From: Thiopontia sp964647745
GTDB taxonomy: Bacteria; Pseudomonadota; Gammaproteobacteria; GCF-002020875
Direction: 5' to 3'
DNA: 5,168 nt
NCBI GenBank assembly: GCA_964647745.1
Contig: CAZYJG010000089.1
Span: 1-5,168 of the forward strand
The notes beneath the pieces were generated by a model. It made no database searches. It was not told where the DNA came from and was given only the letters and a program-made list of their open reading frames with translations. Positions 1 to 4,781 of this stretch are shown one piece after another. The first letter of the stretch is position 1. The number at the start of each line of letters is the position of its first letter. A program made the position numbers and the translations under genes.

Positions 1-1
1 G

Positions 2-916
2 TATGTGTTGATGAAGATGCCGAAGATCATTCAGGAGATGTTTCCGGCGGCCACACTGATTGGCGCACTGTTTGCCTTTGGGGGGCTGGCGCTGAGCAAT
101 GAGTTGACCATTATGCGGGCGACCGGGGTCTCGGTGCTGGATATGCTGTGGAAGGTTCGCAAGATCGCCCTGCTGCTGATGATGGTTGCAGTCATCAACA
201 TGGAGTGGGTTGTTCCGGTTGCCGAGCGTGGTGCAAAGGTGCTGAAGGCGACGGCACTGCATGAGCCGGTTGTGGAGCGTGCGGGCGATCTCTTCTGGCT
301 GCGTGATGGTGACTATTTTGTCCGTATGCAGCATGTGGGGGGGGATGGCTCCGTGGCCGGGGTCCAGTGGATGAAGATTCCGCAGCATGGGGAGCTCACG
401 GAGTTCAGTTTTGCAGGGCAGGCAACCCACAAGGGGGGCGATTGGCATCTGAAGGGGGTACGTTCAACCCTTGTCGAAGGTGACCAGGTGGGTACCCTGC
501 ACCTTGATGAGATGACCCACCAGTCGACAGTTACAGAGGATCTGATTCGGCTCGCCTCACAAAATCCTGTGGACCTCTCAACGACCGATCTGTTGCGCTA
601 CAGCAGCTATCTGGAGAGCAACGGGCTGGATGCCAGCAGCTACTGGCACACCTTCTGGTCCCGTTTGGCGATGCCGCTGGGGCTGCTGGTGATGCTGGTG
701 CTGGCGCTGCCGTTCTCAATCAGTGAGGGGCGCTCACTCTCGACGGGGCGGCGGATTGTGATCGGTGTCTTTCTGGGGGTTGGCTTCTATCTGATCAACA
801 AGGTGTTGATGAATACTGGTGAGATCTATCAGTTCAACCCGGTTGTGACTGTCTTCTCGGTCCCGCTGCTGTTTCTTGGTGCTGGTTTGTGGATGATTCG
901 CAGACGGGGACTGTAG
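2..916 (+). CDS. lptG: LptG, LPS export ABC transporter permease (5'-truncated by window edge)
   Basis: LptG is an inner-membrane permease of the LptB2FGC complex, which extracts lipopolysaccharide from the inner membrane and feeds it to the periplasmic LptA bridge. The visible 304-305 residues match the family from about residue 54 of the E. coli protein, so roughly 50 N-terminal residues (first membrane segment) lie left of the window. The frame is open to the edge, so the GTG at 5 is internal and not the start. Numbering from that GTG, membrane segments appear at about 14-30 and 53-72, a polar periplasmic beta-jellyroll region at about 85-190, and three C-terminal segments at about 222-239, 251-268 and 279-297. 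The stretch FPAATLIGALFAFGGLA, followed by NELTIMRATGVS, is the typical LptF/LptG coupling region. LptG is preferred over LptF by resemblance and length. lptF is expected just upstream. No terminator follows, and the next gene converges 5 nt away. Confidence 0.9.
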   Translation, partial: YVLMKMPKIIQEMFPAATLIGALFAFGGLALSNELTIMRATGVSVLDMLWKVRKIALLLMMVAVINMEWVVPVAERGAKVLKATALHEPVVERAGDLFWLRDGDYFVRMQHVGGDGSVAGVQWMKIPQHGELTEFSFAGQATHKGGDWHLKGVRSTLVEGDQVGTLHLDEMTHQSTVTEDLIRLASQNPVDLSTTDLLRYSSYLESNGLDASSYWHTFWSRLAMPLGLLVMLVLALPFSISEGRSLSTGRRIVIGVFLGVGFYLINKVLMNTGEIYQFNPVVTVFSVPLLFLGAGLWMIRRRGL

Positions 917-921
917 AGAGG

Positions 922-1422
922 TCAGGCCTGGGCGCCCGGTAGTTGTTCATGGGGGCGCATCTGCTCCGGGCTGGGTCCGGCACTGAAGTATTCGTCCGCC
1001 TCGTCGATATCCATCACCACCCCTTTCTCCCGGCAGTTACCACAGATCATCTCCTGCTCGTAGTCGTTCCAGCCACGCAGCCCGGTTCTGAGGGAGGAGA
1101 CACTCTGATACCCCATCAGCTGCATGGTATGGGCGGCAAAGATGCTGCGGTTCCCGGAGCGGCAGACCACAACCACCTCGCGCTCGCGGGCGTTGACCAG
1201 TTCGGGTACGGTCTCCTCATAGTTCCACTCGCAGGCGGTCTCCAGAATCCCGCGCGGGACATTGAGGGAGTCACGGATATGCATTTTGGAAAACTCGTAA
1301 GGCTCGCGCACATCAAGAATCAGAAGATCACGCTCCTGTGCAAGTCGGTCAGTCAGATCCCAGGGGAAGATTTCGGTAACCAGTGGGGTCATCTCCTTGA
1401 CCAGTTCGGTAAATAGCTTCAT
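922..1422 (-). CDS. Single-domain rhodanese-like sulfurtransferase with a CxxC tail
   Basis: This 166-residue cytoplasmic protein has no signal peptide and one rhodanese domain at about residues 15-125. Family landmarks are LLILDVREPYEF (D37-R39-E40), HIRDSLNVPRG (48-58), the active-site loop CRSGNRS (87-93, catalytic Cys87), and the closing LRTGLRGWNDY (111-121). Rhodaneses carry a persulfide on the active-site cysteine and pass sulfane sulfur to acceptors. After the domain comes CGNC (Cys127, Cys130), which could form a disulfide or bind a metal, and then an acidic, Pro-rich tail. The start ATG has AGAGG (1431-1435) upstream. It reads in the same direction as the two-component genes, 159 nt beyond the regulator, with an inverted-repeat element between, so shared transcription is uncertain. 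The natural sulfur donor or acceptor cannot be told from the sequence. The sulfur theme fits the DsrC-family gene upstream. Confidence 0.88.
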   Translation of the reverse strand: MKLFTELVKEMTPLVTEIFPWDLTDRLAQERDLLILDVREPYEFSKMHIRDSLNVPRGILETACEWNYEETVPELVNAREREVVVVCRSGNRSIFAAHTMQLMGYQSVSSLRTGLRGWNDYEQEMICGNCREKGVVMDIDEADEYFSAGPSPEQMRPHEQLPGAQA

Positions 1423-1430
1423 TGTTGGGC

Positions 1431-1435
1431 CCTCT
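1431..1435 (-). promoter_or_regulatory. Ribosome binding site of the rhodanese gene
   Basis: AGAGG on the minus strand lies 8 nt before the ATG at 1422. It is the best Shine-Dalgarno match nearby and supports this start. No convincing -35/-10 pair was found between it and the inverted-repeat element. Confidence 0.55.
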
Positions 1436-1454
1436 GTAGAGATTTGTTAATCAT

Positions 1455-1570
1455 TTCAATAGCTTTTGCAGTTCCTGTCTGCAGCACGCTCAAGCACATC
1501 CATGTGTCGCTCGACTGTGGACATCCTTGTCCACAGACGGCTGCTGAACAGGACTGTCAAAGCTATTGAA
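1455..1570. repeat. 116-nt imperfect inverted-repeat element
   Basis: The outer arms TTCAATAGCTTT (1455-1466) and AAAGCTATTGAA (1559-1570) are perfect 12-nt complements. Pairing continues inward with small gaps: CAGT (1469-1472) with ACTG (1553-1556), CCTGT (1474-1478) with ACAGG (1548-1552), and GCAGC (1481-1485) with GCTGC (1540-1544). The centre holds two further hairpins (1495-1506 and 1515-1536), so the whole can fold as a branched stem. No T-run follows on either strand, so a simple intrinsic terminator is unlikely. The pentamer TCATT occurs at both borders (1451-1455 and 1572-1576), which hints at a target duplication but fits imperfectly. A small non-autonomous mobile element (MITE or REP/BIME-like) or an mRNA-stability or processing structure between regulator and rhodanese is possible. 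It fills most of the gap between those two genes. Confidence 0.7.
1515..1536. repeat. Perfect 9-bp hairpin inside the inverted-repeat element
   Basis: CTGTGGACA (1515-1523) and TGTCCACAG (1528-1536) are exact complements around a 4-nt loop. The flanking bases do not form a U-tract on either strand. A smaller hairpin, CACAT-CC-ATGTG, lies beside it at 1495-1506. In the minus-strand transcript the loop reads AGGA. Confidence 0.75.
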
Positions 1571-1581
1571 GTCATTGATGT

Positions 1582-2229
1582 TTAATTATGTTTAGTGATG
1601 CCACGCTCGACCGCGATCACGGCGGCCTCGACTCGGGAGTGGACATCCAGCTTGCGCAGGATCGATTTGACATGGAGTTTGACTGTGCCGTCGGAGATAT
1701 CCAGTTCACGACCGATCACCTTGTTGCTCTGCCCCTCGGCAAGGTGGGAGAGGATCTCGTACTCCCTTGGGGTGAGCAGCGCCTGCAGATCATCACGCTG
1801 GTGGTTTCTGAGGATCTCTCCCTGGGCCACGCGTGCCAGCAGCGGGGTCATGGAGGGGGCAACAACAACCTCCCCCTTGAGGGTGCGCCCCAGTGAGGAG
1901 ACCAGCTCCTCGGGCTCCATGTCCTTGAGCAGATAGCCCTGTGCACCATGCTGCAGTGCGGCCAGCAGATCCTGCTCCTCCTCGCTGGTGGTCAGCATGA
2001 CGACAGGGAGCTCCGGGTGTTGCTGTTTCAGCTCGATCAGAACCTGGAGGCCATCCATCTCCGGCATTCGCAGATCGAGCAGAACGATATCAGGGTCCAG
2101 CTCGGTTGCCAGCTGTATCCCCTCCTCACCAGAGCCGACAGCAGCAGCGAGCTGGATGTCATGTCCCTGGAGAAGGGCCCCGATCCCGGTCCGGAACAGG
2201 GTGTGGTCATCAATAAGCAGAACCTTCAT
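1582..2229 (-). CDS. NarL/FixJ-family response regulator
   Basis: This 215-residue DNA-binding regulator is partner to the kinase just upstream. The receiver domain (about 1-120) has the acidic pair D7-D8, phospho-acceptor D52 in LLDLRMPEMDG, T80 (or T81) and K102 in GYLLKDMEPEE. The LuxR-type HTH (about 150-210) begins LTPREYEIL (152-160) and includes the recognition helix GTVKLHVKSILRKL (181-194). The GYLLKDMEPE, LTPRE and SRVEAAV stretches resemble E. coli NarL closely. From memory, NarL contacts DNA through Lys, Val and Lys in the recognition helix; the equivalents here are K184, L185 and K188, so the Val is replaced by Leu. The start overlaps the kinase stop (ATGA) and no strong ribosome site precedes it, so translation is probably coupled. 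Its targets are unknown. Without a NarX-type nitrate sensor domain in the partner, it should not be called NarL outright. Confidence 0.92.
   Translation of the reverse strand: MKVLLIDDHTLFRTGIGALLQGHDIQLAAAVGSGEEGIQLATELDPDIVLLDLRMPEMDGLQVLIELKQQHPELPVVMLTTSEEEQDLLAALQHGAQGYLLKDMEPEELVSSLGRTLKGEVVVAPSMTPLLARVAQGEILRNHQRDDLQALLTPREYEILSHLAEGQSNKVIGRELDISDGTVKLHVKSILRKLDVHSRVEAAVIAVERGITKHN
2226..2229 (-). other. ATGA stop/start overlap between kinase and regulator
   Basis: The kinase TGA (2226-2228) and the regulator ATG (2227-2229) share two bases. This arrangement usually means one mRNA with coupled translation, which sets the two proteins in a fixed ratio. The only purine tract upstream (GAGG, about 16 nt before the ATG) is too far away to serve as a normal ribosome site. 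Confidence 0.85.
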
Positions 2230-3566
2230 AAGAGCTCGAATATGTCCTCTTCGCTGCTGTTGCCAATGGCGCCGGTGATCAGGATGCGTGTCCCCTCGCC
2301 CGGCTCGCTCTCGATTTCGAGTCTACCATCGATCGCATCTATCCGTTGCTGCATTGCCGAGAGGCCGATGTGCTCCCCGGCTATCGGCACCTTCTCCCCC
2401 GGGGTGAAACCGATTCCGTCATCCTCAATCAGCACCCGGAAGCGCTGGTCCTTGATGCAGTCGGCAAGGATGCGGACACTCTGTGCCTGGCTGTGCTTGC
2501 GTACATTGGTCAGGGCCTCCTGGATGACGCGGAGCAGATGCCCCTCGGTCTCGGGGGGGAGCTGGATGGCTTCACACTGGTGCTGAAAATAGGTGTTGAT
2601 GCCGGTCTCCTTGCGGAAGGTGTCGGTGAGGGTGGTGATGGCCTGGATCAGCCCCTGCTGGTGGATCGGGGCACGGAAGTTTGCAATCAGGCTGCGCAGC
2701 TCACGGTTGGCCTGGTGCAGCCCCTTCTGCAGGTGGAGAATCTCGTAGTGGTGTGTTCCCGTTACACTGTTCTCGGGAGCATGTTTCTCTGCCTGTTTCT
2801 GGTGCTCCTCCATGATCTGGGTGCGGATCCTGAGGCTGGCCAGGGTCTGTGCCAGTGAGTCGTGCAGTTCGTGTGCAATGTGGGCGCGCTCCTGATCCAG
2901 CTTGCTCTTCTGGGCCTCACGCTCCAGACGAAACTTCTCGATCGCCATTCCCAGATTCTGTCCGATATTGAGCAGCAGTCTGTCCATCTCCTGACTGATG
3001 TTCTGCCGCTCCGGGGAGACAAAGAGGGTGTAGACCCCCAGTATCCGCTCCTGGTGCTGCAGGGGGACAATAATGACCCCATTCTGGGAGCAGGGCAGCT
3101 CATTGCCCTCCTCATCCTGGCAGTCACAGGGGGCCTCCTGGTGGAGTATGGTCTGACCGGATAGCGCATCTCCGCAGAGGCTGTTGGCAACGGGGATCAC
3201 CCCCTTCTGCTGGGCACGCTCCTCCTCCATGCCGATGCTGGAGAGCAGCTTCATCTGGTTGTCCGAGGTGAGCAGCCGAATGGTGGCGGCATCGGCACCC
3301 ACCATCTCCTTGAGAAAGGAGAGAAAGCGCAGCAGCAGTTCGCGCACATTCTCCGAGCTGTTGAGGCTGGCAACCACATCATAGAGGATGCGCAGTGACG
3401 CAGCCTGCTGTGCCAGATGGCGTGTCTTGTTGCGGATCTGCAGCTCGGTCTCCTGTTCACGCTGTAACAGGCGCTGCTCCAGTTGATCGAGCTCCGGCAC
3501 CTCACTGCCCTCGGGAAGGCGATGGCGCAGGTAGTCGATCAGGGTTGCTGTAGAGGGGGAGGCCAT
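2226..3566 (-). CDS. Soluble GAF-domain sensor histidine kinase, NarX-like (HisKA_3/HATPase)
   Basis: This is a cytoplasmic kinase that autophosphorylates and passes phosphate to the overlapping NarL-type regulator. Residues are numbered from the upstream TTG at 3578; subtract 4 for the ATG at 3566 chosen here. Order: N-terminal segment; coiled coil (about 31-64); GAF domain (about 65-213); connecting helix; HisKA_3 with ELHDSLAQ (237-244, phospho-His239); HATPase with N-box EALTNVRKHS (354-363, Asn358), DDGIGF (386-391) and PGEGT (426-430). The kinase core resembles NarX, but the transmembrane nitrate-sensing part and HAMP domain are absent. The GAF domain holds Cys135, Cys151, Cys153 and Cys163, a possible redox or metal site. 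The TTG at 3578 falls in the U-tract of the preceding terminator, so the ATG at 3566 is the likelier start, although neither has a clear ribosome site. A GTG at residue 27 is a weaker alternative. The signal sensed is unknown. Confidence 0.9.
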   Translation of the reverse strand: MASPSTATLIDYLRHRLPEGSEVPELDQLEQRLLQREQETELQIRNKTRHLAQQAASLRILYDVVASLNSSENVRELLLRFLSFLKEMVGADAATIRLLTSDNQMKLLSSIGMEEERAQQKGVIPVANSLCGDALSGQTILHQEAPCDCQDEEGNELPCSQNGVIIVPLQHQERILGVYTLFVSPERQNISQEMDRLLLNIGQNLGMAIEKFRLEREAQKSKLDQERAHIAHELHDSLAQTLASLRIRTQIMEEHQKQAEKHAPENSVTGTHHYEILHLQKGLHQANRELRSLIANFRAPIHQQGLIQAITTLTDTFRKETGINTYFQHQCEAIQLPPETEGHLLRVIQEALTNVRKHSQAQSVRILADCIKDQRFRVLIEDDGIGFTPGEKVPIAGEHIGLSAMQQRIDAIDGRLEIESEPGEGTRILITGAIGNSSEEDIFELL

Positions 3567-3576
3567 CAGTCTATAC

Positions 3577-3599
3577 AAAAAGACCCGACAACTGCCGGG
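3577..3599 (-). terminator. Intrinsic terminator after the DsrC-family gene
   Basis: On the minus strand, CCCGGCA (3599-3593) pairs with TGTCGGG (3590-3584), with one G-U pair and a very short loop (effectively 4 nt if the last A-T pair opens). TCTTTTT follows, ending at 3577. It lies 30 nt past the DsrC-family stop and only about 11 nt before the kinase ATG, so it separates the two genes or lets only part of transcription through. Confidence 0.75.
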
Positions 3600-3629
3600 C
3601 CTCTAATGTTACCGCTCAGCGAGGAGGCT

Positions 3630-3968
3630 TTAGTAACCACCCTTGCGGCGTGACTCCGGAAGCCCTGCAATCTTTCCTGCCTGCTTGGAGGGCTGCTTGG
3701 GGAAGAGGGTGTAGAGATCCTTGGAGTTGATCTTCTCGCTCCACGCCTTGGACATCGCCTTGACCATGCTGCGGTCATTGGGCTGGTTGCCACCATTGTT
3801 GAAGAACTCGTCACGCAGATAGTTGACAACATCCCAGTGCTTGTCGCTCATCTCAACCCCTTCCTCTGCTGCAATGACAGCTCCGACCTCTTCGCTCCAG
3901 TCATCCTGGTTCTCGAGGTAGCCATTGGGGTTGGTTTCGATCGTCTGTCCATTGACTTCATAGCTCAT
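3630..3968 (-). CDS. DsrC/TusE-family protein lacking both conserved cysteines (RspA-like)
   Basis: This 112-residue cytoplasmic protein has the family length (about 105-115) and its landmarks: NGYLENQDDWSEEVGAVIA (15-33), KHWDVVNYLRDEF (43-55), the predicted helix-turn-helix-like helices at about 64-80, LYTLFPKQPSKQAGKIAGLP (85-104). DsrC carries sulfur through two C-terminal-arm cysteines, and TusE keeps only the penultimate one. Here the inner position (KQAC in DsrC) is Gly98 and the tail ends RRKGGY, so the penultimate position is Gly111; there is no cysteine anywhere in the protein. It therefore cannot accept persulfide or form the DsrC trisulfide. Cys-less homologues have been grouped as RspA, thought regulatory (from memory). 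The tail is two residues longer than in TusE and rich in Arg/Lys. The body resembles TusE more than canonical DsrC. A strong ribosome site (3978-3983) precedes it and a terminator follows, suggesting a well-expressed single-gene transcript or operon end. Confidence 0.9.
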   Translation of the reverse strand: MSYEVNGQTIETNPNGYLENQDDWSEEVGAVIAAEEGVEMSDKHWDVVNYLRDEFFNNGGNQPNDRSMVKAMSKAWSEKINSKDLYTLFPKQPSKQAGKIAGLPESRRKGGY

Positions 3969-3977
3969 TGTTCGTTT

Positions 3978-3983
3978 TCTCCT
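3978..3983 (-). promoter_or_regulatory. Ribosome binding site of the DsrC-family gene
   Basis: AGGAGA on the minus strand lies 9 nt before the ATG at 3968. It is the strongest Shine-Dalgarno sequence in the window, it fixes this start, and it suggests efficient translation. Confidence 0.8.
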
Positions 3984-4003
3984 AAATCAGCTGGTTTCAA
4001 GTT

Positions 4004-4031
4004 TTCCACCACGGCCTAATCGGGTGGTGAA
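4004..4031. promoter_or_regulatory. Bulged inverted repeat upstream of the DsrC-family gene (possible operator)
   Basis: TTCCACCAC (4004-4012) pairs with GTGGTGAA (4024-4031) if one C is bulged, around an 11-nt spacer. It lies in the 103-nt gap between the Cas6-like and DsrC-family genes, about 36-63 nt before the latter's ATG. It could be a regulator half-site pair or an mRNA leader hairpin. I could not place a convincing -35/-10 promoter in this gap; TAAGAT (about 4040-4045, minus strand) has no good -35 partner. Confidence 0.35.
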
Positions 4032-4052
4032 TGAAGTTATCTTAAGGTGAGC

Positions 4053-4067
4053 GCGAGCACTGCTCGC
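4053..4067 (-). repeat. GC-rich hairpin just after the Cas6-like gene
   Basis: GCGAGCA and TGCTCGC are perfect complements around one central base; in RNA it would form a 6-bp stem with a 3-nt AGT loop. On the minus strand it begins 4 nt past the stop of the Cas6-like gene. No U-tract follows, so it is at best a weak terminator. It could instead protect the mRNA 3' end or be a processing site. Confidence 0.5.
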
Positions 4068-4071
4068 AGTG

Positions 4072-4758
4072 TCATCTCTCCGAAAGTCGATTTTCTACTG
4101 TTTTATGGGGTAAAAACAACCCACATCCAAAATCTTTTCCCTCACTGAGCCCCATCTGCTGTAGTGAAATGGCCTCTTGCGGGGTGAGATCGGCAAGCAT
4201 CAGGCTCTGGGTGCGCAGTATGTTGTCCCCGGTCCTGATCAGGTTTTTCAGTCCACAGATCATCTTTGTGGGGTGGATGTCACGTGCTGCCAGCTCCTGC
4301 CGGATTCGCTGCAGGAACTCCTGTTCAGACTCATCTTCATGAAAAATGGCGAAGCGGGTGTAGAGGGTGGTCAGTTTGCTGAGCAGTCGGGTCTCTGGCT
4401 GGCTCAGTGTGATTGGGTGCCCCCCAACAGAGAGGGTGGTGCCATCCAGTGCCTCGATGGCCTCCTCCACCCGATGTTTTGGAAGGCGTACCATCAGCCG
4501 GGTTCGACGTGAGGGGTAGAGCAGGGCATCCCCCTTTTCGGGAGAGAGCCAGCCATTTCCCGATTCGGCCACCAGGATCTGGTGGAGTGCGGCGTTGGGC
4601 TCCTCGGGCAACCAGGGGAGTATGCGGATAACGGCCTGGCTCAGTGGCCAGCCATGGTCGACGGGGAGGCTCCTGCAGTGGATTCGAAAGCTGAGATCAA
4701 CAACTGCATCCGAGATCTCCTCCAGCTCCCTCTCCTCTTTCTCTTCCCAAAACGCCAT
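4072..4758 (-). CDS. cas6: Cas6/Cmx6-like RAMP-family endoribonuclease, not next to a CRISPR array
   Basis: This 228-residue protein resembles the Cas6 variant of type I-MYXAN CRISPR systems (Cmx6). Cas6 enzymes cut CRISPR precursor RNA at repeat hairpins and have two RRM-like folds plus a C-terminal Gly-rich loop. Seen here: after an acidic N-terminal extension (1-18), VVDLSFRIHCRSLPVDHGWPL (19-39) with His35, then the LPWL and ALHQI stretches (47-50, 57-61) with His59, RLMVRLPKHRV (87-97), and the Gly-rich signature from G203 to F215, reading GLSEGKDFGCGLF. His35 or His59 could be catalytic; this is inference. The start ATG is preceded by AAGAG at 8 nt spacing. The gene follows the edge gene by 23 nt, consistent with an operon, and is followed by a small hairpin. 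No repeats, Cas7, Cas5, Cas8 or Cas3 are visible, so a role outside CRISPR is possible. Family assignment is by recalled similarity, not a search. Confidence 0.78.
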   Translation of the reverse strand: MAFWEEKEERELEEISDAVVDLSFRIHCRSLPVDHGWPLSQAVIRILPWLPEEPNAALHQILVAESGNGWLSPEKGDALLYPSRRTRLMVRLPKHRVEEAIEALDGTTLSVGGHPITLSQPETRLLSKLTTLYTRFAIFHEDESEQEFLQRIRQELAARDIHPTKMICGLKNLIRTGDNILRTQSLMLADLTPQEAISLQQMGLSEGKDFGCGLFLPHKTVENRLSER

Positions 4759-4781
4759 GTCTTAGACTCTTCCTGGACAGG

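Noticed and set aside
917..940. Bidirectional terminator between lptG and the rhodanese gene
   Set aside because: The only symmetry is the 8-nt palindrome GGGCGCCC (930-937), with no loop or T-run.
943..1416. Long + strand open frame opposite the rhodanese gene
   Set aside because: It is antisense to a gene with full rhodanese motifs, and its product shows no domain or plausible composition.
1443..1460. FNR-like site TTGAA-ATG-ATTAA before the rhodanese gene (minus strand)
   Set aside because: The spacer is 3 nt and not 4, and both halves have mismatches to TTGAT/ATCAA.
1555..1560. TTGACA (minus strand) as a -35 element
   Set aside because: It sits inside the inverted-repeat arm, and no -10 hexamer occurs 16-18 nt downstream.
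1455..1570. Integron attC site
   Set aside because: It is a large imperfect palindrome, but the GTTRRRY/RYYYAAC core sites are not present at its ends.
1948..2858. Two + strand open frames (1948-2586 and 2346-2858) opposite the regulator and kinase
   Set aside because: Both lie antisense to domains with intact receiver and HATPase motifs. They are by-products of GC-biased codons.
3567..3578. TTG at 3578 as kinase start
   Set aside because: It lies in the U-tract of a good terminator, adds only four residues and has no ribosome site; the ATG at 3566 is preferred.
3969..4071. CRISPR repeat or array near the Cas6-like gene
   Set aside because: No direct repeats with spacers are seen; there is only one hairpin and one bulged inverted repeat.
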